Counted from the first letter of the stretch, positions 1 through 7,670 are shown. The stretch is 10,577 nt of DNA from Paramuribaculum sp. (GCA_009775605.1 VSPV01000085.1:1-10577), one strand, 5' to 3'. Notes: generated from the letters alone by a model not told the origin. Numbers and translations: made by a program.

Positions 1-45
1 ATATAGTGAAGCACTCTCTTTACAAGAAATAAAACGATATCCCTC

Positions 46-588
46 ATGAACCATACCGACAAGCTAAGCCCCAACTCACTCGCACTCATAGCACTCTGCA
101 ACGAATATTGCGCAGCGGTAGAAAACTCCGCCGGATCCGACGCCCGGAGCTTCACCGACACAATGCTGCGGCTGCTTCCCCGCATCTACATCTCCGTTTC
201 CGACCTTTCAGCCGAAAACATGGAGGAGACCATGGGGCTCGATTCCGCGCTTGATGAAAACCATTACGATGAGGTGAGAAACGCCATAGCCGCACTGATG
301 GGCGAGGAGGACACATATCTGGAAGTGTTCGAGGAGGATATGAAATATTCCGACACCCCCATTGCCGCCTCTGTTTCAGAAGGGCTTGCCGATCTCTTCC
401 AGGTGTTCTACAATTTCATAGAATCGGTAAAGGATGCGCCCTCATATCTTATGACGGCCGCTCTCGCCTCGCTCAAATACGACTTTGAAAACTACTGGAG
501 CACCACTTTATGCAATGTGATGCGTCCGCTCAACCATATAAAATATAACTCACCCGACAATCAATACGATGATGACTACCAAGACTAA
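46..588 (+). CDS. DUF5063 domain-containing protein
   Basis: A 180-residue acidic, probably cytosolic protein with no signal peptide or membrane segment. From its overall pattern (N-terminal LIALCNEYC helix, LLPRIYISV, the acidic YDEVRNAI and EDTYLEVFEEDM stretches, YDFENYWS near residues 149-156, and an acidic C-terminal tail) I recognise the Bacteroidetes DUF5063 family, whose function is unknown to me. It reads as mostly helical and looks full length. The ATG at 46 follows A/T-rich sequence without a clear Shine-Dalgarno motif, as is usual in this phylum. Its last 20 bases overlap the start of the aminopeptidase gene in another frame, so the two are very probably co-transcribed and translationally coupled. 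Only 45 bases of upstream sequence are available, so a promoter or further operon members cannot be judged. The family call is by recognition, not by search. Confidence 0.8.
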   Translation: MNHTDKLSPNSLALIALCNEYCAAVENSAGSDARSFTDTMLRLLPRIYISVSDLSAENMEETMGLDSALDENHYDEVRNAIAALMGEEDTYLEVFEEDMKYSDTPIAASVSEGLADLFQVFYNFIESVKDAPSYLMTAALASLKYDFENYWSTTLCNVMRPLNHIKYNSPDNQYDDDYQD

Positions 589-1894
589 TCCTGTGTCGGC
601 CCGCGTGGCCGACCTCATGGCTTTCCTTGATGCCTCAGTGGTAAATTTCCTTGCGGCCGATGAAATCTGCCGGCGCCTTGAAGCCGCTTCTTTCCGGAGG
701 CTTGACGCAGCCGACAGCTGGGACCTGCAACCCGGCGGCAAATACTTCACGGTGAAGAACAATTCCGCGGTAATGGCATGGAGTATGCCCTCAACAAGCA
801 ATCAGGGGGGTATACCGGCCTGCCACATAATCTCGGCACACAGCGACAGCCCCGGCTTCCGCATCAAGCCAAAAGCCGCCATACGCACGGAAGGCGGTGT
901 GGTGAAACTCAACACCGAGGTTTACGGAGGCCCTATTCTCTATACCTGGTTCGACCGCCCGTTGTCAATCGCCGGAAGGGTGATACTTGACAGCGGCAAC
1001 GTGCTTGAGCCGGAGATACGCACAGTGTGCATCCGCCGCCCGCTCCTCACCATTCCCCACCTCGCCATTCATTTCAACCGTCAGGTGAACGAAGGCAATC
1101 CGCTTTCCAAGCAGAAGGACATGCTGCCGGTGATAGGCGTGGTAAACGATGCTCTCGAGGCTGATAATCTGCTGATAAATCTCGTGGCCGGAGAACTCGG
1201 TGTGCCTGCCGAAAAGATTCTCGACTTCGACCTCTCGCTTTTCGATACCACCCCCGCGTGCACTCTGGGGCTACATAACGAATATATAACCTCCGGCCGC
1301 ATCGACGACCTGAGCATGGCCCATGCGGCCATATCAGCGCTTATCGACGCTCCCGAAGAAAGCGCCGACATTCGCGTGGCCGCCATATTCGACAATGAAG
1401 AGACCGGCAGCGGCACCAAGCAGGGTGCGGCATCCCCTCTGCTCATGGATACCCTGCGCCGCATATTCTCCATTCAGGGACACAGCGAGGAAGACTATCT
1501 GAGAAGCGTTGCTCGCAGCTTCATGATCTCAGCCGACAACGCCCACGGACTGCATCCCAATTATCCTGAAAAGCAGGATCCCACAAGCCATCCCCTGCTC
1601 GGCCACGGGCCGGTGATAAAGATAAACGCCAACTGCAAATACATGACGGATGCCGAAAGCGCCGCCATCTATGCCGGAATCTGCAAGAAGGCAGGCGTGC
1701 CGGTGCAGTATTTCGTGAACCACAGCGATGTGGCAGGAGGCTCGACTCTCGGCAACATCCTAACCTCGCAGATAAACCTGCGCGGAGTCGACATGGGAGC
1801 CGCTCTCTGGGCCATGCATTCGGTGCGCGAGACAGCTTCGACCGCCGATGTGGACTATATCATTGACTCCTTCATAGAATTCTTCCGTCTGTAA
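569..1894 (+). CDS. apeB: M18 family metallo-aminopeptidase (aspartyl aminopeptidase-like)
   Basis: A 441-residue cytosolic dizinc exopeptidase that removes N-terminal residues from peptides; M18 enzymes usually prefer acidic N-terminal residues. Family hallmarks appear in order: the HSDSPGFRIKP motif with metal ligands H91 and D93, SGRIDDL with bridging D247, the FDNEETGS motif with E277/E278 (general base and ligand), SADNAHGLHPNYPEK with D323, NHSDVAGGSTLG at 384-395, and the C-terminal MHS motif with H417. All expected metal-binding positions are present, and the length is normal for bacterial M18. No export signal is seen. Two adjacent ATGs (569 and 572) could start the protein; both lie inside the end of the DUF5063 gene, implying translational coupling. 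A terminator hairpin follows the stop. Assignment to M18 is firm; substrate preference and the symbol are taken from the family. Confidence 0.95.
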   Translation: MMTTKTNPVSARVADLMAFLDASVVNFLAADEICRRLEAASFRRLDAADSWDLQPGGKYFTVKNNSAVMAWSMPSTSNQGGIPACHIISAHSDSPGFRIKPKAAIRTEGGVVKLNTEVYGGPILYTWFDRPLSIAGRVILDSGNVLEPEIRTVCIRRPLLTIPHLAIHFNRQVNEGNPLSKQKDMLPVIGVVNDALEADNLLINLVAGELGVPAEKILDFDLSLFDTTPACTLGLHNEYITSGRIDDLSMAHAAISALIDAPEESADIRVAAIFDNEETGSGTKQGAASPLLMDTLRRIFSIQGHSEEDYLRSVARSFMISADNAHGLHPNYPEKQDPTSHPLLGHGPVIKINANCKYMTDAESAAIYAGICKKAGVPVQYFVNHSDVAGGSTLGNILTSQINLRGVDMGAALWAMHSVRETASTADVDYIIDSFIEFFRL

Positions 1895-1941
1895 AGCGCC
1901 GGACATCCAAACTCGGCTTAAGGTTATACAATAAAACATCA

Positions 1942-1986
1942 GGCCGCACCACAGAGCATTAAACTCACGTGGCGCGGCCCGTTTTT
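1942..1986 (+). terminator. Rho-independent terminator between convergent genes
   Basis: GGCCGC at 1942-1947 pairs with GCGGCC at 1974-1979. After one mismatch, CCAC (1949-1952) pairs with GTGG (1969-1972). The hairpin is followed at once by G and five T residues (1981-1986), a classic intrinsic terminator for the aminopeptidase transcript. Read on the - strand the same hairpin is followed by TTTT after a short spacer, so it may also stop the fumarase transcript, less efficiently. Confidence 0.8.
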
Positions 1987-2005
1987 ATTATAATCTCCGA
2001 TCAGA

Positions 2006-3655
2006 TTACTTGGCTATAGCGCAATTCTTGCACTTCTCAGCGATTTCGGTGAAGAAATCGTTACCCTTGTCATCAACGAGGATGAAAGCGGGGAAGTTTT
2101 CGACCTCAATCTTCCAGATGGCTTCCATACCGAGTTCGGGATATTCGAGAAGCTCAACCTTCTTGATTGAATTCTGTGCGAGAATGGCAGCGGGACCGCC
2201 AATCGAGCCGAGATAGAAACCTCCGTGTTTGTGGCAGGCGTCGGTCACCTGCTTGCTGCGGTTGCCCTTCGCAATCATTATCATGGAGCCGCCGGCTGCC
2301 TGGAACTGGTCTACGTAGGGGTCCATACGTCCTGCGGTTGTCGGGCCGAAGGAGCCTGAAGGCATTCCCTTGGGAGTCTTGGCGGGACCGGCATAATAGA
2401 TGGGATGGTCCTTGAGATACTGGGGCATGGGCTCGCCGCGGTCAAGACGCTCCTTGATTTTTGCATGCGCTATGTCGCGGCCCACGATAATGGTGCCGTT
2501 AAGCGACAGACGGGTGGACACAGGATATTTGGTAAGCTCGGCAAGCACTTCGTTCATGGGACGGTTGAGATCGATTGTCACAACATCGCCCTCGCCTTCC
2601 TTGCGGTACTCCTCGGGGATGAGCTCGCCGGGGTTTGCATCGAGTTTCTCTATCCACAGACCCTGGGCATTGATTTTAGCCTTCACATTACGGTCGGCGG
2701 AGCAGGACACGCCGAGACCTACGGGGCATGAAGCGCCGTGACGGGGCAGACGGATCACACGTATATCGTGGGCGAAGTATTTGCCGCCGAACTGGGCGCC
2801 GAGACCGATTTTGCGGGTTTCCTCGAGAAGCTGTTTCTCAAGCTCAACATCGCGGAAGGCGTGACCGAGTTCGTTGCCTTCGGTGGGAAGATTGTCATAA
2901 TATTTCACCGATGCCTTCTTTACGGTGGCAAGGTTCATCTCGGCTGAGGTACCTCCGATAACGAATGCGATGTGATAGGGAGGACAGGCAGCTGTGCCGA
3001 GAGTCTTCATTTTCTCCACGAGGAAAGGCACGAGAGTCTTGGGATTGATAAGAGCCTTGGTCTCCTGATAGAGGTAGGTCTTGTTGGCAGAACCACCGCC
3101 CTTTGCCACGAAGAGGAACTTGTATTCGTTTCCGTCAACTGCATGGAGGTCAATCTGCGCGGGGAGATTGCAGCCGGTATTCACCTCGTCATACATATTC
3201 AGGGGTGCGTTCTGCGAGTAGCGGAGATTGTTTTCGGTATAGGTGTCGTAGACGCCCTTTGAAAGGCGTTCTTCATCGCCTCCGCCGGTATATACGTTCT
3301 GGCCTTTGTTACCGTGGATGATTGCCGTACCGGTGTCCTGGCAGAAAGGAAGCTGCCCTTTTGCAGCCACTTCGGCGTTGCGAAGCATTGTAAGAGCCAC
3401 AAACTTATCGTTCTGGCTTGCCTCGGGATCCTTGAGAATCTTGGCCACAAGCTCATTGTGCTCACGGCGCAGCATGAAGGCATTGTCGTGTGTGGCCTGA
3501 CGGGCAAGAACGGTAAGCGCCTCGGGGTCGACGACGAGCATCTCGTGTCCGGCCCAGTTTTCAACTTTCACATAGTCCGATGTCAGAAGATAATATTCCG
3601 TGGTGTCCGGCGACATTGGAAACATCTCCTGATACTTAAACGGTTTAGTAGCCAT
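2006..3655 (-). CDS. fumA: Class I fumarate hydratase (iron-sulfur, FumA/FumB type)
   Basis: A 549-residue cytosolic hydro-lyase interconverting fumarate and malate with an oxygen-sensitive [4Fe-4S] cluster. In anaerobic Bacteroidales it would serve the reductive branch from oxaloacetate to succinate. The length matches single-chain E. coli FumA/FumB (about 548 residues). C105 (in PFCQDTGT), C224 (in TAACPPYH) and C318 (in GLGVSCSAD) fall at the positions of the cluster cysteines of E. coli FumA. The N-terminal alpha domain also holds the KGGGSANK motif (185-192). The C-terminal beta domain contains SLNGTIIVGRDIAHAK and GPTTAGRMD (about 435-443). The ATG at 3655 gives an N-terminus aligning with the family; no Shine-Dalgarno is visible. 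It is monocistronic here, transcribed towards the aminopeptidase gene, with candidate promoters in the 205-base upstream gap. FumA versus FumB cannot be decided from sequence; the symbol denotes the type. Confidence 0.97.
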   Translation of the reverse strand: MATKPFKYQEMFPMSPDTTEYYLLTSDYVKVENWAGHEMLVVDPEALTVLARQATHDNAFMLRREHNELVAKILKDPEASQNDKFVALTMLRNAEVAAKGQLPFCQDTGTAIIHGNKGQNVYTGGGDEERLSKGVYDTYTENNLRYSQNAPLNMYDEVNTGCNLPAQIDLHAVDGNEYKFLFVAKGGGSANKTYLYQETKALINPKTLVPFLVEKMKTLGTAACPPYHIAFVIGGTSAEMNLATVKKASVKYYDNLPTEGNELGHAFRDVELEKQLLEETRKIGLGAQFGGKYFAHDIRVIRLPRHGASCPVGLGVSCSADRNVKAKINAQGLWIEKLDANPGELIPEEYRKEGEGDVVTIDLNRPMNEVLAELTKYPVSTRLSLNGTIIVGRDIAHAKIKERLDRGEPMPQYLKDHPIYYAGPAKTPKGMPSGSFGPTTAGRMDPYVDQFQAAGGSMIMIAKGNRSKQVTDACHKHGGFYLGSIGGPAAILAQNSIKKVELLEYPELGMEAIWKIEVENFPAFILVDDKGNDFFTEIAEKCKNCAIAK

Positions 3656-3694
3656 ATCGATTCAGGTATTGAGTGTTATTGATTTGAATGATCT

Positions 3695-3798
3695 GTTGAT
3701 GCAAATATAGAAAAATAATTCGCAGAAAACCGAAAGCGGAAGTCGGACGCAGTCCGGGCCGCGGTCGCAAAGCGATTCGGTTGATGCAAATATAGAAA
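3695..3798. repeat. 19-bp perfect direct repeat upstream of fumarase
   Basis: The 19-base sequence GTTGATGCAAATATAGAAA occurs at 3695-3713 and again at 3780-3798, 85 bases apart and in the same orientation. Each copy contains CAAATATA, which on the - strand reads TATATTTG, a perfect Bacteroidetes -7 box followed by the same start-site region. The roughly 65 bases between the copies are markedly G+C-rich compared with the A/T-rich flanks and include a small hairpin (CGGAC 3744-3748 with GTCCG 3752-3756). Confidence 0.85.
3702..3709 (-). promoter_or_regulatory. Second -7 box for fumarase (proximal)
   Basis: CAAATATA on the + strand gives a perfect - strand -7 element (TATATTTG). Initiation would be near 3695, giving a leader of about 40 bases. 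Unlike the distal copy it has no good TTTG at the expected -33 distance, so it could be a weaker or activator-dependent start, or an inactive duplicate. Confidence 0.45.
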
Positions 3799-3818
3799 TT
3801 TATGCGTGTTAAAACAAA
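3787..3818 (-). promoter_or_regulatory. Bacteroidetes-type promoter for fumarase (distal)
   Basis: On the - strand, TTTG (3815-3818) is followed after exactly 20 bases by TATATTTG (3787-3794), matching the TTTG / TAnnTTTG consensus with a typical spacing. Initiation would be near 3780, giving a leader of about 125 bases before the fumarase start codon. The leader would include the G+C-rich segment and the second copy of the repeat. Confidence 0.7.
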
Positions 3819-3860
3819 CAATAATACGGAACCGCAGGTTATATTTTAAAATTTCCTGAC

Positions 3861-4466
3861 ATGCAAAAACTTTTAATTGGCCTTCTGGCCTTAACCGCAC
3901 TCGTGTCTGCCGGCTGCGACGAGACAAAAAAACTTGCCGGCGAAGTCACCGGAACCTGGACATCCAATCCCACTCCGTTCATTGCCACTGACGGCAGCAC
4001 AGCTACTTCCATCGAGAATATTGTATTCGAACGCGATTCAACCTCAAATGGAGGTATGGTGATTATCACTTCACTCATCTCTTCTACCGGGTCTTTTACC
4101 GGAAGCTCCACAATAATGAGTCCGTTCAGTGTCTCGGCGGCAGCCAAATCGTATATTTCGGGCCACTGGACAGCCGTGGACGACGATGAACTCCTCCTGG
4201 CTCTCGACCCCGCCACCATGACGGTGGAAGTGGACCCTGATGCCGTGGTGATAACGTCAGACCTGAATTTCAGCCCAGAGACAAGCCCTATTGACTCTAT
4301 CCGCCCGCAGATAGCCGGGGCAATGAAAGCGACCATCACACAGGACCTTCTCCAGCACTACGTCAGCTATCAGGAACTTGACGATGTGAAAGTGAAGGGC
4401 TCAACCCTTCAGTTTGAAGTGAAGGACGAGAAGCATCTCCTGACTCGTCAGGGCCCCGCAAAATAA
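3861..4466 (+). CDS. Putative lipoprotein of unknown function
   Basis: A 201-residue protein that I cannot place in a named family. It starts MQKLLIGLLALTALVSAGC, a short positive segment, a hydrophobic core and a lipobox-like SAGC with C19 as the predicted lipidated residue. S at -3 is less usual than L or V, so SPII processing is likely but not certain. D20-E21 directly after the cysteine is the kind of acidic patch reported to direct lipoproteins to the surface in Bacteroidetes. The mature part is Ser/Thr-rich and looks beta-rich, with GTW at 31-33 and a second Trp-containing strand (SGHWTAVDDDELLLALD, about 100-116); a lipocalin-like or small beta-sandwich fold is possible but is only inference. 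A more helical, charged stretch follows (about 145-180). It is divergent from fumarase and no clear promoter was found: TATATTTT (3840-3847) is one base off a -7 box but lacks a -33 element and would leave almost no leader. Confidence 0.75.
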   Translation: MQKLLIGLLALTALVSAGCDETKKLAGEVTGTWTSNPTPFIATDGSTATSIENIVFERDSTSNGGMVIITSLISSTGSFTGSSTIMSPFSVSAAAKSYISGHWTAVDDDELLLALDPATMTVEVDPDAVVITSDLNFSPETSPIDSIRPQIAGAMKATITQDLLQHYVSYQELDDVKVKGSTLQFEVKDEKHLLTRQGPAK

Positions 4467-4476
4467 ACCGCCGGAT

Positions 4477-6180
4477 TTACAGCTCAATCCCCAGCTGATT
4501 GAATTTGGCAAAATCGTACTCCTTGAGGCCACATGCCTTCAGGGGTACGGCCTCATTATGGTCGGTGAGATAGAACATTCCGGACGGAATGTAGTCAAAA
4601 GAGGCCACGGAACGTTTCGTGTCATGACCGGGCCAACGGATTCCGGCGATGTCAAGAGCGGTATGGAAAAACGACACACTTGTGGCAACCGGCTTTTCGC
4701 GGTTTTGCCTCAGTGCCGTGATGCGTCCGGGCAGAGCATCGTCATAGCCCTCCGATGTCCACACCAAAAAAGGAACATGCAGCTGATAGTAGCTCGGAAC
4801 CGGCGAGGCATGGAGAAAGAGATCGCGGTCATCGTCGAAGAGATCCTCGCCGTGGTCGCTTGTATACATGAGTGCCGAGATACCTTTGCGAGTCTTGAGA
4901 ATGTTGATTATACCGGCAAGGAAATCGGAGGTATAGGCTATTGAGTTGTCGTAGGCGTTGACAAGTTCTTCCTTGCAGGAACGGTCGACCTTTAGCGGGG
5001 AATCGGGAAGATACATTGCAGTGGTCTCGGGGTAGCGGTCATCGTATGCGAAATGTGAACCGTAGCTGTGAATCACCACCAGCTGTTTCCTGGGGTTTGC
5101 ATCCAGAATGGACATCAGGGGCTCGAGAGTCTTTTCATCGAAATGGGCCTCGGCCTCGGCCGTGTCCAGATGGTCCTTCAGGAACATCACCGTATCGGCT
5201 TCCTCGCCCATGAAGTCAATGAAAGAATGGTTACGCCGCTGATTGGATATGAAAGCGGTTGAAAAGCCTGCCTCGCGGAATGCAGAAAGTATTCCACGGG
5301 TTGAGTAGATACTGTCGTTGAATGTGGAGGCGTCAACAGGCGAAAGCAGCATGGGGACGCTCTTGTGGGTGGTGTTTGACTGACTTATGGCACGCTTGAA
5401 AAACACCAGTGCAGAATCAGAGGCAATCGGCATATTGGTGCGGCGGTCATATCCCGCAAGCTGCCAGTTTTCGGCACGCGAGGTCTCCCCTATCACTATA
5501 ACGTAAAGCTCGCTGAGCCCTTCGGGATGAGTAGGAACGGCACCGAAACTGTAGGAAGCGGTATTCTCTTTGAAATGCGAGGTGAGGATGGTTCTTTCCA
5601 CAGCAAGATAGATATTGTAGCCTACATTCAGCGGATAAATGTCAGCTACGGGATGGAAAGGCCGAGCGCTGAAGAATGACGCCATATAGCATACGAGACC
5701 TATGCAGATTGTAACCAGGCTACCGAGACGGTTATATCCCAGAACCTTCTTTGGCAGCCTCATGCCGCGCGCCACGGCCACCCCCGACGATATAAGAGGC
5801 GGCAGAAACACCACCAGCACCAATATGATGGCCGGCATCATGGACCCGAGCAGCTCGATGGCCTCTCCATAATTGGTGGTCATTACATTCAGAAGCATGT
5901 CAACTGCAAGCACTGAACGACCATAGATATAAATGAGCACAACCTGGAATGCCGCGAAAAATTCAAGAATCACCATCCATAGGCCTGCCTTTCCCGTATT
6001 TCGTGTCAGAGACATAAGCAGCCAGTAAATACCGGCAGGCAGCACTATATTGGTGATACGCTGAACCAGGCTCAAATCCTCGGTTATAGAAAGGCATATA
6101 TTTGGCATCAGGCATCCTGCCACCGTCCATATAATGATGACAGGAAGAAGATACTTCGATACGTTTGATTTGTTTTCCAT
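4477..6180 (-). CDS. EptA-like phosphoethanolamine transferase (sulfatase fold)
   Basis: A 567-residue inner-membrane enzyme expected to move phosphoethanolamine from phosphatidylethanolamine to an acceptor, probably lipid A. About five N-terminal membrane helices (roughly 10-30, 43-58, 66-88, 114-135, 151-171) precede a periplasmic alkaline-phosphatase/sulfatase-fold domain from about 205. That domain has GETSRAENWQLAGY (231-244) with metal ligand E232. SNTTHKSVPM (268-277) follows, where T271 aligns with the phosphorylated nucleophile (T280 in EptA, T285 in MCR-1). HSYGSHF is at 371-377, and YTSDHGED carries metal ligands D442/H443. The periplasmic domain has only about two cysteines (C402 and one near the C-terminus), so it lacks the multiple disulfides of proteobacterial EptA/MCR. 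The length is slightly above EptA (about 547). It starts 32 bases after the Omp85-like gene and is probably its operon partner. Acceptor identity (lipid A versus another glycan, as in CptA-type enzymes) is not decidable here. Confidence 0.92.
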   Translation of the reverse strand: MENKSNVSKYLLPVIIIWTVAGCLMPNICLSITEDLSLVQRITNIVLPAGIYWLLMSLTRNTGKAGLWMVILEFFAAFQVVLIYIYGRSVLAVDMLLNVMTTNYGEAIELLGSMMPAIILVLVVFLPPLISSGVAVARGMRLPKKVLGYNRLGSLVTICIGLVCYMASFFSARPFHPVADIYPLNVGYNIYLAVERTILTSHFKENTASYSFGAVPTHPEGLSELYVIVIGETSRAENWQLAGYDRRTNMPIASDSALVFFKRAISQSNTTHKSVPMLLSPVDASTFNDSIYSTRGILSAFREAGFSTAFISNQRRNHSFIDFMGEEADTVMFLKDHLDTAEAEAHFDEKTLEPLMSILDANPRKQLVVIHSYGSHFAYDDRYPETTAMYLPDSPLKVDRSCKEELVNAYDNSIAYTSDFLAGIINILKTRKGISALMYTSDHGEDLFDDDRDLFLHASPVPSYYQLHVPFLVWTSEGYDDALPGRITALRQNREKPVATSVSFFHTALDIAGIRWPGHDTKRSVASFDYIPSGMFYLTDHNEAVPLKACGLKEYDFAKFNQLGIEL

Positions 6181-6212
6181 TTTTGAATGTACCGTTAATT
6201 CTGATTCTCACA

Positions 6213-7439
6213 TCAGAATGCTTCGTTTATACTGAATATGAATGCTGTTTCTCCCCGGCCTACACCGAAGTCGACCCTTACATTTGTCCTGCTCTTGAAT
6301 TCCCACCGGTAGCCTATGCCGACATTAGGCAGGATGTGGCGGAAGCGCATGGCCGAAAATCGCGGGAATACCGTTCCCGCACCGGCCCACACCGCAAGCC
6401 CGTTGCGCCGGTAGACATGCTGACGAAGCTCGAATGTGATATCCATCTCTCCCTTGTCGCGGAAACGCCCTTCGTAGTATCCACGCATAGTGCTGCTGCC
6501 GCCAAACGTGGAGAGCTGGCTCCAGGGGACATCTCCGTAGCTCAGTCGGGCATGATAGGCTCCGGCCAGAACACCCCCCTTCCACACTCCGCGGTAAAAC
6601 CGCAGACTCAGTTCGGAGTAGCCGAAACCCTTAGGAATATTTCCGGCAAAAGATGGGAAATAGCGCTGCTCCAACGCGCAATAAAAGCCCGAAGTAGCCG
6701 CCGTGAGATTATCGCGGGAATCATACTGCAGACGGAAGCCTATGCCCGCATTGGTGCAATTGAGCTTCTCGCCATTCCACCTATATAGATTATCCGGCGT
6801 GATATCCTTTGCAACAGACCGCTGGAATTCCGCCGCAGGTCCGATGTAGAAGGCCCGACCAATCTTGAAGAGATAGTCTATGCTCGCTCTCAGATAAAGC
6901 TCACGGAAATCAGTATAGTCCGAGGCTTCCGACCCGGCACCGTAGCCTATGCCCCAGAAATGCCGGGGGAAGGAATAGAAATACATGTTATAATCCAGCC
7001 TTTGCCTGTCATGCGGAAAAATATGGTCGCCACGGATTCCTATGAGCCAGAACCCCACGGTAGAAATATCGCCGTAAAGCGACACATTGGAGGGAGTGGT
7101 GAGACTGTCGGCTAAATTTTTCCTGTAAAAACCCGCAGCCACAAGGCCGAGACCCAGTTTGGTGTCGGAAGAATAATGGGGGCCGCCAATAACGCTGAAA
7201 TCAAAACGCTTGTTTTGCTTTTCGGTGTTGGACTCCTTGAAATAATCCTTCACCCGCTCTATGAAACCGCGTTTATTCACCGATGAAGAATCATCCGGTT
7301 GCTGCCAGCCGGTATTATTCCATACAAGGGCACTATCCGTGTTCACCGCCGGGCAACGCACGCTTCCTTTACCGCTCAAAGGCAAGGAAACCGAGAGAAG
7401 GAGGAGTACCGACAGTACGGCTATTTTTTTTGCAGACAT
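6213..7439 (-). CDS. BamA/TamA-family (Omp85) outer-membrane beta-barrel protein
   Basis: A 408-residue predicted outer-membrane protein. I start it at the ATG at 7437-7439 rather than the in-frame ATG at 7464-7466, because MSAKKIAVLSVLLLLSVSLPLSG is then a standard signal peptide; the upstream ATG would put nine extra residues in front and lies closer to the promoter. After a polar linker of about 50 residues with no POTRA domain, the barrel begins near FDFSVIGGPHYSS. Omp85 hallmarks are YDSRDNLTAATSGFY (about 239-253) and the loop-6 motif STMRGYYEGRFRD (about 316-328, the VRGF-type motif), followed by repeated amphipathic strands and a C-terminal phenylalanine. The length suits a 16-strand barrel alone. 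Such POTRA-less members (surface antigen D15 type) are common in Bacteroidetes, with roles mostly unknown. It is first gene of an operon with the EptA-like enzyme, suggesting an envelope or lipid role, but that is inference. Confidence 0.88.
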   Translation of the reverse strand: MSAKKIAVLSVLLLLSVSLPLSGKGSVRCPAVNTDSALVWNNTGWQQPDDSSSVNKRGFIERVKDYFKESNTEKQNKRFDFSVIGGPHYSSDTKLGLGLVAAGFYRKNLADSLTTPSNVSLYGDISTVGFWLIGIRGDHIFPHDRQRLDYNMYFYSFPRHFWGIGYGAGSEASDYTDFRELYLRASIDYLFKIGRAFYIGPAAEFQRSVAKDITPDNLYRWNGEKLNCTNAGIGFRLQYDSRDNLTAATSGFYCALEQRYFPSFAGNIPKGFGYSELSLRFYRGVWKGGVLAGAYHARLSYGDVPWSQLSTFGGSSTMRGYYEGRFRDKGEMDITFELRQHVYRRNGLAVWAGAGTVFPRFSAMRFRHILPNVGIGYRWEFKSRTNVRVDFGVGRGETAFIFSINEAF

Positions 7440-7493
7440 AAATATACAAGAAAATCCATGACCCAAGGCCCGGAAACACTATTAAAACCACTG

Positions 7494-7525
7494 CAAATTT
7501 ATTGATTCCCATAACAATCTGCAAG
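7494..7525 (-). promoter_or_regulatory. Promoter for the Omp85-eptA operon
   Basis: On the - strand, CTTG (7522-7525, one mismatch to TTTG) is followed after 20 bases by TAAATTTG (7494-7501), a perfect TAnnTTTG -7 box. Initiation would fall near 7487, leaving a leader of about 48 bases before the ATG at 7439. This supports transcription of the two - strand genes as one unit. It also places the start site below the alternative upstream ATG at 7466 by only about 20 bases. Confidence 0.65.
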
Positions 7526-7670
7526 CATGCGATATAGCCCTGAATGCCGCACTCCGCTCCCGGACGCGCGTAACTTGAGAGACGTATTTGCCATTAGCGG
7601 ATTTTAATTTCTGCTTAAGAAAAGAAAAACGTGTGACAGACTTGTTACAAATAAAAGCAATTATTTATTT

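Noticed and set aside
2400..2741. Two overlapping + strand open frames of 108-113 codons
   Set aside because: Both are shadows of the highly conserved fumarase gene on the - strand.
3744..3756. CGGAC/GTCCG hairpin in the fumarase leader as a riboswitch or attenuator
   Set aside because: The stem is only 5 bp with a 3-base loop, there is no T tract, and I recognise no riboswitch consensus around it.
3839..4339. 166-codon open frame on the - strand
   Set aside because: It is antisense to the lipoprotein gene; the + strand reading has a convincing lipoprotein signal.
6165..6788. 207-codon open frame on the + strand
   Set aside because: It lies antisense to the Omp85 barrel gene, which has clear family motifs and a signal peptide; the + frame product has no recognisable domain or export signal.
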